DNA from: Desulfobacterales bacterium
Lineage (GTDB): Bacteria; Desulfobacterota; Desulfobacteria; Desulfobacterales; Desulfosalsimonadaceae
Assembly: GCA_007134875.1 (NCBI GenBank)
Contig: SLJY01000169.1
Location: 1 to 35,768, forward strand
Direction: 5' to 3'
DNA length: 35,768 bases
Shown in pieces: positions 17,036-25,259 of the stretch. Every line of letters starts with the position of its first letter. The first letter of the stretch is position 1. The notes under the pieces are model-generated. The model had not been told where the DNA came from. It worked only from the letters and a program-made list of their open reading frames with translations, and ran no database searches. The position numbers and the translations under genes were made by a program.

Positions 17036-18157
17036 GTGAAAAAGATATTGTTGCTCCTTGTTGCAGCCTCCCTGTTCTGGGCAGGCCCCGTGTTTTCCTC
17101 CGATACCATCCGTATCGGCCTGATGTGCCCCCTTACCGGCTCCTGGGCCAGCGAGGGGCAGGACATGCGCCGGATCGTGGAACTTCTGGCGGATGAGATC
17201 AACGAACAGGGCGGTATTCTGGGCAAAACCGTCGAAGTCGTCGTGGCGGATGACGGCGGGGACCCCCGGACCGCGGCCACCGCTGCGCAGCGCCTGGTCC
17301 AGAGAGACGTGGTCGGCGTCATCGGAACCTACGGATCGTCCATCACCGAGGCATCCCAGAACATCTATGCCGCAACCGGAACCCTCCAGATCGCGAACGG
17401 ATCCACCTCCGTGCGCCTGTCTGAAAAGGGCTTGCCGTATTTTTTCCGCACCTGCCCCCGCGATGACGAGCAGGGGCGAGTGGCTGTCGAAACCATGCTT
17501 GCAGACGGACACGACAAAATCGCCATACTCCATGATTCCACCACCTACGCACGCGGCCTGGCCGACGAGGCGCGGGCCCTGATCGATGCATCGGCGGCCG
17601 AAGTGGTGTTTTTCGACGCCTTGACCCCCGGTGAGCAGGATTACACCACCATTCTCACGCAAATTCGGGGGAACAATCCGGACGTGGTTTTCTTCACGGG
17701 ATATTATCCCGAAGCCGGCATGCTCCTGCGTCAGAAGTTGGAAATGGGCCTGGATACCCCCTTTATCGGCGGGGATGCCAACAATAATCCGGATCTCGTC
17801 AAGATCGCAGGCGCACGCGCGGGCGCAGGGTTCCGTTTCCTTTCCCCGCCGGTCCCCGGCGACCTTCCGTCCCCGGAGGCCAAGGCATTCCTGGATGCCT
17901 ATAACGAAGCCTACGGACAGGCCCCCGGTTCCATCTGGGCCGTGTTGGCGGGTGACGGATTCCGCGTTCTGGCAAAGGCCATCGAAGAAACCGGCAGCAC
18001 GGACACCGATACCATCGCGGACTACCTGAAAAACGGTCTTTCGGAGTTCCCCGGGTTGACCGGCACTATTGATTTTGACGACAAGGGCGACCGAATCGGC
18101 GATGTCTACAGGGTGTATGAGGTAGACGACGAAGGCCGCTTCGTCCTGCAAATGTAA
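17036..18157 (+). CDS. livK: Branched-chain amino acid ABC transporter substrate-binding protein LivK
   Basis: This is a periplasmic binding protein of the Leu/Ile/Val type that delivers substrate to LivHMGF. From the GTG at 17036 the product is 373 residues. It begins MKKILLLLVAASLFWAGPVFS, a signal peptide cleaved near the double serine, followed by DTIRIGLMCPLTGSWASEGQ, the typical first strand and binding loop, and GTYGSSITEASQNIYA in lobe 1. The GTG start is preferred to the ATG at 17024 because GGAGGGG (17026-17032) sits at ideal Shine-Dalgarno distance from the GTG and overlaps the ATG. It is first gene of the liv cluster; 122 bases with a GC-rich hairpin separate it from livH. The true ligand could be another amino acid or a short organic acid. 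Confidence 0.9.
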   Translation: MKKILLLLVAASLFWAGPVFSSDTIRIGLMCPLTGSWASEGQDMRRIVELLADEINEQGGILGKTVEVVVADDGGDPRTAATAAQRLVQRDVVGVIGTYGSSITEASQNIYAATGTLQIANGSTSVRLSEKGLPYFFRTCPRDDEQGRVAVETMLADGHDKIAILHDSTTYARGLADEARALIDASAAEVVFFDALTPGEQDYTTILTQIRGNNPDVVFFTGYYPEAGMLLRQKLEMGLDTPFIGGDANNNPDLVKIAGARAGAGFRFLSPPVPGDLPSPEAKAFLDAYNEAYGQAPGSIWAVLAGDGFRVLAKAIEETGSTDTDTIADYLKNGLSEFPGLTGTIDFDDKGDRIGDVYRVYEVDDEGRFVLQM

Positions 18158-18166
18158 ATTGTGCAT

Positions 18167-18207
18167 CGCCGCCGCCGGAAGCGGACACTCGCTCCCCCCG
18201 GCGGCGG
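18167..18207 (+). promoter_or_regulatory. GC-rich hairpin between livK and livH
   Basis: CCGCCGCCGG (18169-18178) pairs perfectly with CCGGCGGCGG (18198-18207) around a 19-base loop. No T-run follows, so it is more likely an mRNA 3'-end protecting or attenuating structure that keeps livK expression above the membrane genes than a full terminator. Confidence 0.55.
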
Positions 18208-18279
18208 AAACGCCGTGAAGCGTGCCGCAGCAGACTGCCGGGCGCGCTGCCGAATACATCCGAATCCGGAAAACATTTC

Positions 18280-19185
18280 GTGGAGCAGTTTTTTACGCAA
18301 TTGACCAACGGCCTTGCCGTGGGGGGGATCTATGCGCTGATCGCGCTGGGTTACACCATGGTATACGGGATTCTCAAGCTCATCAACTTCGCCCACGGGG
18401 ATCTGTTCACCATCGGGGCCTATCTGGGACTCACCTTGCTGGCATCGCTGGCGCTTACCGACACTGTCGGGGCCGTGGCCGGCCTGCTGGTGCTGGCGGT
18501 GATGGTGATGGGGCTCGTCGGCGTCATCGGGATCCTCCTGGACCGCGCGGCTTACAAGCCCCTCCGGACATCCCCCCGGCTTTCGGCGGTGGTTTCGGCG
18601 CTCGGGGCATCCATCGTGTTTTCCAACACCATCATGCTCGTCTACGGACCCAGTCCCCGGGTCTATCCCCAGGGGCTTTTGCCAACCCATGTGCTTGACG
18701 TATTCGGCCTTTCCATCCCCGTGATGCGCCTGGTGATCCTGACCACATCGCTTGTGCTGATGGTCGGGCTCTACATCTTTATTCAGAAAACCCGGACGGG
18801 AACGGCCATCCGGGCAGCGGCCATCGACCAGGATGCAGCCCGCCTGATGGGGATCAACGTGGACCGGGTTATCATGCTGGTCTTTTTTATCGGACCGGCT
18901 TTGGGGGGAGCGGCCGGTCTGATGGTGGGGCTTCACTACGGTCAGATCAATTTCACCATGGGCTGGTTGTATGGCCTGAAAGCGTTTACCGCGGCCATCC
19001 TGGGCGGCATCGGGAATATTCCCGGCGCCATGGTGGGGGGACTGCTTCTGGGCGTGATCGAATCCATGGGGGCCGCCTATATCTCCAACGCCTGGAAGGA
19101 CGCCATCGCTTTTTTCGTTTTGATCCTGATCCTGATCGTACGGCCGACCGGGCTACTGGGCGAGCGCGTAGCGGAAAAAATATAA
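18280..19185 (+). CDS. livH: Branched-chain amino acid ABC transporter permease LivH
   Basis: This inner-membrane permease has 301 residues and about eight hydrophobic segments. The N-terminal GGIYALIALGYTMVYGILKLINFAHGDLFTIGAY is the LivH hallmark. The EAA-like loop lies at MGINVDRVIMLVFFIGPALGGAAGLMVG, and the C-terminal half contains KAFTAAILGGIGNIPGAMVGGLLLGVIE. The start is GTG at 18280 with a weak GGA about ten bases before it. A family A element begins two bases after the stop and separates livH from livM. Confidence 0.93.
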   Translation: MEQFFTQLTNGLAVGGIYALIALGYTMVYGILKLINFAHGDLFTIGAYLGLTLLASLALTDTVGAVAGLLVLAVMVMGLVGVIGILLDRAAYKPLRTSPRLSAVVSALGASIVFSNTIMLVYGPSPRVYPQGLLPTHVLDVFGLSIPVMRLVILTTSLVLMVGLYIFIQKTRTGTAIRAAAIDQDAARLMGINVDRVIMLVFFIGPALGGAAGLMVGLHYGQINFTMGWLYGLKAFTAAILGGIGNIPGAMVGGLLLGVIESMGAAYISNAWKDAIAFFVLILILIVRPTGLLGERVAEKI

Positions 19186-19187
19186 AA

Positions 19188-19338
19188 TGACGGCTTCGTA
19201 AAAAGTCCAATATCTGCGTTACGCGCGATTCCTCAAAATTTCACGTACGCTAAGTACTCTGCATTTATAGGAATCGCGCAAGCCTTGATCTTGAACTTTT
19301 TACAAAGACGTCAGATCGCGACTTTTACGAGTGCCTTA
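19188..19338 (+). repeat. Family A palindromic element, copy 6 (inside the liv operon)
   Basis: This 151-bp copy between livH and livM starts TGACGGCTTCGTAAAAAG and ends GAGTGCCTTA, slightly decayed at the right end. The left arm has GCGCGATTCCT where other copies have GATTTCT, and the right arm carries the matching change (AGGAATCGCGC), restoring the base pair. Flanks AAAA/AGAA are not an exact duplication. The hairpin would be part of the liv mRNA. Confidence 0.88.
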
Positions 19339-19349
19339 AGAATAATGAT

Positions 19350-20372
19350 ATGACGGTTGCCGCGAGAAAAATAAAAAAGCCACTGTATGCGGTCATTGCG
19401 GCCTGCTGGCTGGCTGCGCCCTTTTTCCTGGGCAACTACCAGCTCGACGTGCTCAACAACATCGCCATTTATGCCCTGCTGGGCCTCTCGCTCAACATCA
19501 TCCTGGGATATGCCGGCATGTTTCACATGGGGCATGGGGCGTTTTTCGCCGTGGGGGCCTACACCACCGCCGTGATCAATACCACCTGGGGCGTTCCCGT
19601 CCTCTGGCTGCTGCCCCTTTCCGGGGTCGCGGCGGGCCTGTTCGCCCTGGTGGTTGCCAAGCCCATCATACATCTGCGCGGGGACTACCTCCTGATCGTC
19701 ACGATCGGCATGGTGGAAATCGTCCGGATCGCCCTGGTCAACAATGTCTTCGGAATCACGGGCGGCTCCAATGGTATCTTCGGCATCGACGCGCCGTCCC
19801 TTTTTGGCCGCACCATCAGCGGCATCGTCGCCCCGGGCGATTACTTTTACCTGGTAACGGCTTTTCTGGCCTTTACCATCACGGTATTCTACCTGCTGGA
19901 GCATTCCCGCTTCGGCCGGGCGCTCCAGTTTTTAAACCAGGATCCGGTGGCGGCCGAGGGAAGCGGCATCGATACGGCCAGGTACCGACTGGCCGCGTTC
20001 GGCATCGGCGCGTTCTGGGCCGGCATGGTTGGCAATCTCTACGCCTCCAAGATAACGTTCATATCACCCGAATCGTTTTCCTTCTGGGAATCGGTGGTCA
20101 TGTTCATGATCGTCATCCTGGGCGGGGCGGGCTCCATTCCCGGCGTGCTGCTTGGCGCCTTTCTCATTATCGGCCTGCCGGAGCTATTCCAGGGCTTGCA
20201 GCAGTACCGGCTGCTTTTATTCGGGATCGTTCTTGTGGCGATGATGATCTTCCGGCCCCAGGGGATTCTGCCGCCCGCGCCCCGTTCCTATGGCGTGGCC
20301 GAAGACGACGGCGAAAACGGCGGGCAAAACAGTGCGCAAGACGGTGCGTCAGGCGGAGAGGTGCGACCGTGA
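19350..20372 (+). CDS. livM: Branched-chain amino acid ABC transporter permease LivM
   Basis: This second permease of the Liv transporter has 340 residues and eight to ten hydrophobic helices. It shows the family motifs NIAIYALLGLSLNIILGYAGMFHMGHGAFFAVGAY near the N-terminus and SVVMFMIVILGGAGSIPGVLLGAFLI near the C-terminus. It ends in a hydrophilic Gly/Asp-rich tail of about 30 residues. The start lies only 12 bases after the family A element with no clear Shine-Dalgarno sequence. The stop overlaps the livG GTG start by 4 bases. Confidence 0.93.
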   Translation: MTVAARKIKKPLYAVIAACWLAAPFFLGNYQLDVLNNIAIYALLGLSLNIILGYAGMFHMGHGAFFAVGAYTTAVINTTWGVPVLWLLPLSGVAAGLFALVVAKPIIHLRGDYLLIVTIGMVEIVRIALVNNVFGITGGSNGIFGIDAPSLFGRTISGIVAPGDYFYLVTAFLAFTITVFYLLEHSRFGRALQFLNQDPVAAEGSGIDTARYRLAAFGIGAFWAGMVGNLYASKITFISPESFSFWESVVMFMIVILGGAGSIPGVLLGAFLIIGLPELFQGLQQYRLLLFGIVLVAMMIFRPQGILPPAPRSYGVAEDDGENGGQNSAQDGASGGEVRP

Positions 20373-21139
20373 GCCTGCTTCGCATTGAAAACGCCATCCG
20401 GTATTTCGGCGGTCTCATGGCCGTGGGAGACGTTTCCTTTACGGTGCCCGAAGGATCCGTTTTCGGCCTGATCGGCCCCAACGGCGCTGGAAAGACCACC
20501 GTCTTCAACCTCATTACGGGAAATTACCGGCTCGATTCCGGGAAAATTTTTTTCCGCAACGAAGATATTTCCAGGATGGCCACGCATCGGGTCGTGGAGC
20601 GTGGAATCGCCCGGACGTTCCAGAATATCCGGCTTTTTTCCGGCATGACCGTCCTGGAAAATGTTCTGGCCGGCCGACACTGCCGCATGAAGGCGGGCCC
20701 CGTCGCTGCAATGCTCCGCCTTCCCTCCCAGCGCATCGAGGAGCGCCGCGCGGTCGCCCGCGCCATGGCGGAGCTTTTGTTCGTGGGACTGGCTGGGCAC
20801 GCCGGAAATCTCGCGAAAAACCTTTCCTACGGCAACCAGCGGCTTTTGGAGATCGCGCGCGCTCTGGCGGCCGACCCCCGGCTCATTATTCTGGATGAGC
20901 CGGCGGGCGGCATGAACGATTATGAAACCACGGCCCTGGTGGAGCTGATTTCGAAAATCCGGGATCGCGGGATTACCGTCATGCTCATCGAGCACGACAT
21001 GAGCCTTGTGATGCGTGCATGCGAGCGGATCGTGGTCCTGGAGCACGGCAAAAAGATCGCGGCAGGAAACCCCGGCGAGATCCAGTCGGATCCCGCAGTC
21101 ATTGAGGCGTATCTCGGAGGCGATGACGACGAATTCTGA
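20369..21139 (+). CDS. livG: Branched-chain amino acid ABC transporter ATP-binding protein LivG
   Basis: This cytoplasmic ATPase subunit of 256 residues has Walker A GPNGAGKTT at about 36-44, the Liv-specific RTFQNIRLFSGMTVLENV, the signature LSYGNQRLLEIARAL, Walker B LIILDEPAGGMN and an H-loop in LIEHDM. The signature is LSYGNQ in place of LSGGQ, which is normal for LivG. The GTG start overlaps livM by four bases and is preceded by GGAGAGG. The final TGA is also the first three bases of a palindromic element (21137). Confidence 0.95.
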   Translation: MSLLRIENAIRYFGGLMAVGDVSFTVPEGSVFGLIGPNGAGKTTVFNLITGNYRLDSGKIFFRNEDISRMATHRVVERGIARTFQNIRLFSGMTVLENVLAGRHCRMKAGPVAAMLRLPSQRIEERRAVARAMAELLFVGLAGHAGNLAKNLSYGNQRLLEIARALAADPRLIILDEPAGGMNDYETTALVELISKIRDRGITVMLIEHDMSLVMRACERIVVLEHGKKIAAGNPGEIQSDPAVIEAYLGGDDDEF

Positions 21140-21301
21140 TGGCTTCCTAAAAATCCAATATTTATAATATTTTATTGGGTTTTTATCTGTGTGGATCTGT
21201 GTAATCCGTGGGCTGTGATTTTCGGTTTTCCGCATTTTATTTGAGCCCACAGACCACACAGATCCACACAGATAAAAACCGGAACTTTCGTGGAAGCCTT
21301 A
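21137..21301 (+). repeat. Family A-like element with a 23-bp perfect inverted repeat, between livG and livF
   Basis: The outer ends (TGATGGCTTCCTAAAAATCC and the complement of GGAACTTTCGTGGAAGCCTTA) resemble decayed family A ends, but the core differs. TTTTTATCTGTGTGGATC...(21180-21202) is perfectly repeated in inverse at 21256-21278, and the pairing extends inward with few mismatches (CCGTGGGCT). It can form a stem of about 35 bp inside the liv mRNA. The TCTGTGTGGATCTGTG core resembles a short repeat I recall as common in many bacterial genomes. Confidence 0.75.
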
Positions 21302-21356
21302 TGAAATTGACAGCCCCGATGGGCCGTTGCAACCCATGGCATGATACCGGAAAACC

Positions 21357-22073
21357 ATGATGCTTGACGTTCACAATCTTCATGTCCGCTACGGAAACGT
21401 CCGGGCCCTCCATGGCATCGACCTGCAGGTGGAGCGAGGAGAAATCGTGGCCATCCTCGGCGCCAACGGCGCGGGCAAAACAACCACCTTGAATGCCATT
21501 TCCGGCTTGGTGCGCCCGGCTTCCGGCAAGATCGTATTCAACGGTCAGTCGATCCACCGCCTTCCCGCACACCGGGTCGTCGGCCTCAAAATTGCCCAGT
21601 CGCCCGAGGGGCGGCGCATCTTCGGGACGCTGACCGTTCAGGAAAACCTCGATCTCGGCGCATTTACGACCAATGATCCCGGGCAGGTGAAAAAAAACCT
21701 GGAGTGGATTTTTTCGCTGTTTCCGCGCCTGGCCGAACGGCGCCGGCAACTTGCCGGTACGCTTTCGGGGGGAGAGCAGCAGATGCTTGCTATCGGCCGG
21801 GCGCTCATGGCCGACCCCGTACTGCTTCTGCTCGATGAACCCAGCCTGGGACTCGCCCCCGTACTGGTCCGGCAGATATTCAAGACCATACGGGAGATCA
21901 ACGAAGCAGGCGTAACCGTGGTTCTGGTGGAGCAGAATGCCCGCGTGGCCCTTCGCCTGGCACACCGCGGCTACGTGATGGAACTGGGGAAAATCGTCAT
22001 GTCGGATTCGGCCGCATCGCTTCTGGAAAACCCGGACGTGGTTCGCGCCTACCTTGGCGGCGCCGGGATGTAA
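21357..22073 (+). CDS. livF: Branched-chain amino acid ABC transporter ATP-binding protein LivF
   Basis: This second ATPase subunit has 238 residues, the typical size, with Walker A GANGAGKTT at about 36-44, the LivF pattern IAQSPEGRRIFGTLTVQENL, signature LSGGEQQMLAIGRAL, Walker B LLLLDEPSLGLAP and the switch-region VEQNARVALRLAHRGYVMELG. A second ATG follows the first directly; either may be used. It is separated from livG by 217 bases containing the palindromic element, so expression relative to livG may differ. Confidence 0.95.
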   Translation: MMLDVHNLHVRYGNVRALHGIDLQVERGEIVAILGANGAGKTTTLNAISGLVRPASGKIVFNGQSIHRLPAHRVVGLKIAQSPEGRRIFGTLTVQENLDLGAFTTNDPGQVKKNLEWIFSLFPRLAERRRQLAGTLSGGEQQMLAIGRALMADPVLLLLDEPSLGLAPVLVRQIFKTIREINEAGVTVVLVEQNARVALRLAHRGYVMELGKIVMSDSAASLLENPDVVRAYLGGAGM

Positions 22074-22375
22074 CCCCGTCACCAAAATCGGAATCGGATG
22101 TTTTACAACTTCCTTCAGGCCTGCTCAGAAGTTGCAGGATCAGGGGCTCTGCCCTCGTTCCCGCATATCGGCGCGGTTCCGATCCCGATCCCGATAAAAA
22201 TCGGATGACGGTAAGAAGGGAGCGACGCCTGCCTGCATGCGATTGCCCAATCCGTAACGCTTTATGGGTTTTCAAGCTCGCCTATACGTGGTATTGTCTC
22301 GCACTGCACGCTGTTTACAAGAAAAAACGCGGCATTGGATGCGGATGCCGCTATCGTCGGAACCTGGGACCTGTT
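22074..22375. other. Intergenic region between livF and the histidine kinase gene
   Basis: No gene is supported; the kinase frame extends upstream here only by chance. There is a 7-bp stem CAACTTC (22106-22112) / GAAGTTG (22128-22134) without a T-run, and short GGAATCGG / CCGATCCCGAT repeats of opposite sense near 22088 and 22177. No convincing promoter was seen by eye. Confidence 0.4.
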
Positions 22376-23839
22376 ATGAGCCGCAGCAAACCAGAAAAAT
22401 CGTCGGGGGAAAGTGAGGCCATCCTTCGCAAGCTCTTTATGAACGCGCCCGTGGGTATTTTTCGTACCAACACCCGCGGGGAGGTGCTCGACGTGAACCC
22501 GGAAATGGCCCGGATAGCAGGATTCGAACAGTTCGACCAGGTCCCCCGCGATATCCGGGACGTATCCCTCCGGCTGCACGTGGATCCGGCGCGCCGGAAG
22601 GCATTTCTTAAAGAACTTAAAAAAATCGGCTACGTGGAAAATTTTGAATGCGAGGCCTTCCGCAAAGACGGCAGCCGCATCTGGCTTTCCATGAATGCGC
22701 GCATCAGCCGGCACTTGTCCGACAGGGATTTCGAGATCGAGGGGTTTGCCGTTGAAATCACCCCCCGGAAGCAGTCCGAGGGGCTTCTGGAAGAATACCG
22801 GCTGGCGGTGGAAGGTTCCGAGGAGCTTATGGCGGTAATCGATCGGGACTACAGGTACCGGATGGCCAACGGCGCCTACCTGAAGCTGCACGGAAAGTCC
22901 CGAAAGGAGATGGTCGGCCGGAGCGTGGGAAGGGTGCTGGGCGAGCAATATTTCCAGTTTATCGTCAAGCCTCACATGGACCGATGCTTTGCCGGTGAAA
23001 ACGTCCGCTACGAGCGCAAAGGCTTTTATCCGGGCGCGGGTACCCGGCAGCTCGAGGTACAGTACCACCCCCTGTCCTCCGGGGGGCGCGTGGAAAAAAT
23101 CGTTGCAATATTACGGGATATTACCGATTATAAAAAGGCCGAAAACGAGCTCCGGCAGTCCCGGCACCAGCTGCGCCAGCTCGCGGCCTACCTCCAGGAC
23201 GTGCGGGAGCAGGAGCGGACGGAAATCGCCCGGACCGTTCACGATGAACTAGGCCAGGCCCTGACCGGTCTGAAAATCGACCTGGGTCTCCATGAAAATC
23301 AGCTTGCCCGGCATTTTCCGGAAAGCGTTGCGCTTTTTGAAACCACACGCTCCATGACCGAGCTCGTCGACTACCTCATCCAGTTCACGCGCGAGCTTGT
23401 ATCCGAGCTGCGGCCCTCCATGCTCGACGACCTGGGCCTGGCAGCGGCCATCGAATGGTACCTGGAGAGGTACAAGGCCCGCACCGGCCTTGCCGTGTCT
23501 TATAACAGCAGTTCCGGGCTTGAAACCATCGACGGGGGGATCGCCACGGCAATGTATCGCATCGTGGTCGAATCCCTGACCAACGTCAGCCGCCATGCGC
23601 GGGCCACGGCCGTGATGATCGATTTGTACATCGCCGGCGACATGCTGGTGCTCAAAATACACGACAACGGGGTCGGCATCACGAAGGACCGCATCAACCG
23701 CACCCGATCCTTCGGAATCGTGGGGATGCGGGAGCGAACCCTGGCCTTTGGCGGCAGCATCGATTTCGAGGGGCGCCCCGGAAAAGGAACCACCGTGCGG
23801 GCGAAAATTCCTGTCAGAGGGCGCGTGAGAGAGCTATGA
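22376..23839 (+). CDS. PAS-PAS sensor histidine kinase, NarL/DegS type
   Basis: This 487-residue cytoplasmic kinase has no membrane helices. It has two PAS domains (about 15-125, APVGIFRTNTRGEVLDVNPEMARIAGF; about 140-255, RYRMANGAYLKLHGKSRKEMVG), a coiled coil, then a HisKA_3 dimerisation segment with the phospho-accepting His289 in ARTVHDELGQALTGLK. The HATPase domain has YRIVVESLTNVSRHARA (N box), IHDNGVGI (G1) and FGIVGMRERTLAFGG (G2). The ATG at 22376 is chosen because PAS1 begins just after it and the upstream residues look like non-coding translation. The gene overlaps the response regulator by 4 bases. It probably senses a cytoplasmic ligand or redox state; control of the adjacent liv genes is plausible but not shown. 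Confidence 0.9.
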   Translation: MSRSKPEKSSGESEAILRKLFMNAPVGIFRTNTRGEVLDVNPEMARIAGFEQFDQVPRDIRDVSLRLHVDPARRKAFLKELKKIGYVENFECEAFRKDGSRIWLSMNARISRHLSDRDFEIEGFAVEITPRKQSEGLLEEYRLAVEGSEELMAVIDRDYRYRMANGAYLKLHGKSRKEMVGRSVGRVLGEQYFQFIVKPHMDRCFAGENVRYERKGFYPGAGTRQLEVQYHPLSSGGRVEKIVAILRDITDYKKAENELRQSRHQLRQLAAYLQDVREQERTEIARTVHDELGQALTGLKIDLGLHENQLARHFPESVALFETTRSMTELVDYLIQFTRELVSELRPSMLDDLGLAAAIEWYLERYKARTGLAVSYNSSSGLETIDGGIATAMYRIVVESLTNVSRHARATAVMIDLYIAGDMLVLKIHDNGVGITKDRINRTRSFGIVGMRERTLAFGGSIDFEGRPGKGTTVRAKIPVRGRVREL

Positions 23840-24474
23840 TCCGGATTCTCGTTGCAGACGATCATTTTATCGTGCGGGCCGGTCTCCAGAAGATTATCGC
23901 CGAGATCAAGGATATGGTGTTCGTGGCCGAGGCGGTCAACGGCCACCAGGCCGTCGAAAAGGTGGCGGCCGGCGGCATCGACGTGGTGCTGCTCGACATA
24001 TCCATGCCCGGGCCGGACTGGCTCGACGTGCTCCGGTCGATCCGGCAGGAAAATCCGAAGCTTCCCGTTCTCATTCTGAGCGTTCATCCCGAAAAGCAGT
24101 ATGCCGTGCGGGCCATCCGGGCCGGCGCATCCGGCTATCTCACCAAGGACAAGGCCCACGACGAATTGATCGCCGCGATCCGGAAGGCGGCCGCCGGCGG
24201 CCGGTATATCAGCAGCGGATTGGCCGAGCAACTGGCGGACCTGGTCGATATCGAACATGACGCCCCGGCCCATGAAATTTTGTCGGACCGCGAATTTTCC
24301 GTATTGGTGATGCTTGCCAAGGGCGTGTCACCGGCGGACATCGCCCGCCGCCTGTGCGTCAGCCCCAAGACCGTCAGCACCTATCGCTCCCGGATCCTGA
24401 CCAAGATGAAGCTGGACGGCAACGCGCAACTCGTGCATTACGCCATCCGGCACGGGCTTGTGGATACCGGGTGA
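23836..24474 (+). CDS. NarL/FixJ-family response regulator (receiver plus LuxR-type HTH)
   Basis: This 212-residue transcription factor is partner of the preceding kinase. The receiver (1-120) has the acidic pair in VADDHF, phospho-acceptor Asp54 in LLDISMPG, a conserved Ser in ILSVHPEKQ and Lys in SGYLTKDKA. The DNA-binding domain (about 145-205) has LSDREFSVLVMLAKGVSPADIARRLCVSPKTVSTYRSRILTKM, the LuxR/GerE helix-turn-helix. Translation is coupled to the kinase through an ATGA overlap. An intrinsic terminator begins inside its last codons. Confidence 0.94.
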   Translation: MIRILVADDHFIVRAGLQKIIAEIKDMVFVAEAVNGHQAVEKVAAGGIDVVLLDISMPGPDWLDVLRSIRQENPKLPVLILSVHPEKQYAVRAIRAGASGYLTKDKAHDELIAAIRKAAAGGRYISSGLAEQLADLVDIEHDAPAHEILSDREFSVLVMLAKGVSPADIARRLCVSPKTVSTYRSRILTKMKLDGNAQLVHYAIRHGLVDTG

Positions 24475-24489
24475 CGGCCCGGTTTTTTT
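24466..24489 (+). terminator. Intrinsic terminator of the kinase/regulator operon
   Basis: ACCGGG (24466-24471) pairs with CCCGGT (24478-24483) around the loop TGACGG and is followed by a run of six to seven T. The stop codon of the response regulator lies in the loop. A second small stem, TTGTAGG/CCTACAA, follows at 24499-24518. Confidence 0.8.
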
Positions 24490-24618
24490 CCGGTGTGTTT
24501 GTAGGCGTTTTCCTACAAGTAATTGCTTCTTTTCCTTACGCCAATCTCCGACTTGCCCTATAGCCCATCTGCATCGCTTCGTGGTAGTTTGTCTTCACAT
24601 TTTGCCTGATGCCAACCA

Positions 24619-24793
24619 TGACGGCTTTGTAAAAAGTCCAATATCTGCGTTACGCGCGATTTCTCAGAATTTGCGGCTTACGCCTTGTAAACATGCACGT
24701 ACGCCAAGGGCGCTGCATTCTTCGAAATCGCGCAAGCCTTGGTCTTGAACTTTTTACAAAGCCGTCAGATCGCGGCTTTTTACGAGTGTATCA
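24619..24793 (+). repeat. Family A palindromic element, copy 8
   Basis: This full 175-bp copy has perfect direct flanks ACCA (24615-24618) and ACCA (24794-24797). The ends are TGACGGCTTTGTAAAAAG and GAGTGTATCA. It fills most of the 361-base gap between the terminator of the two-component operon and the next receiver gene, whose promoter must lie within or just after it. Confidence 0.93.
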
Positions 24794-24835
24794 ACCATTA
24801 TAGCTATATATTGCCAAACGAACAGGACCGCTGCA

Positions 24836-25246
24836 TTGAAAATACTGGTCGCAGACGATTCGGACATTATGCGCCGGCGGCTTCTTTATATGATCGAGGA
24901 GATCGGCGGCGTAAAGAGTGCGTGCGAAGCCGGCGATTATACCGGGACGATGCAGCAGCTTTTCCATAACCAACCGGATATTCTCGTGCTGGATATCCGG
25001 ATGCCGGGCGGCAGCGGCATCGATGTGCTGAAGTCCCTGGGAAGCCAAACGGAAAGCAAAAGCCGGCCCTCTTTGATCATCGTTTACACCAATTATTCTT
25101 ATCCCCAGTATTTTGATGAATGTTACAGGCTGGGCGCGGATTACTGCTTTGACAAATCCGCCGATATAGAAAATCTTGTGGATGTTATCCGATCCCATTC
25201 CTTTTTTCCTGAGGGTGCGGGTGCTTCACAAAATACGAATCAATAA
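24836..25246 (+). CDS. Single-domain response regulator (CheY-like receiver)
   Basis: The 136-residue protein consists of one receiver domain: acidic pair in VADDSDIMRRRL, phospho-acceptor Asp53 in LVLDIRMPGGSG, Thr/Tyr switch in IIVYTNYSYPQYFDECYRLGADYCFDKSADIENL with the conserved Lys. It has a short Gly/Ala/Asn tail. The start is TTG with AGGA eight bases upstream. It ends 13 bases before the PocR-domain gene, so the two are co-transcribed. Lacking an output domain, it probably acts by protein contact or in a phosphorelay, but the adjacent PocR protein has no functional kinase to phosphorylate it. Confidence 0.86.
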   Translation: MKILVADDSDIMRRRLLYMIEEIGGVKSACEAGDYTGTMQQLFHNQPDILVLDIRMPGGSGIDVLKSLGSQTESKSRPSLIIVYTNYSYPQYFDECYRLGADYCFDKSADIENLVDVIRSHSFFPEGAGASQNTNQ

Positions 25247-25259
25247 GGCGGGGTACCTA

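Noticed and set aside
16925-18259. Minus-strand frame of 444 codons opposite livK
   Set aside because: LivK on the plus strand is certain; long antisense frames are common at this G+C content.
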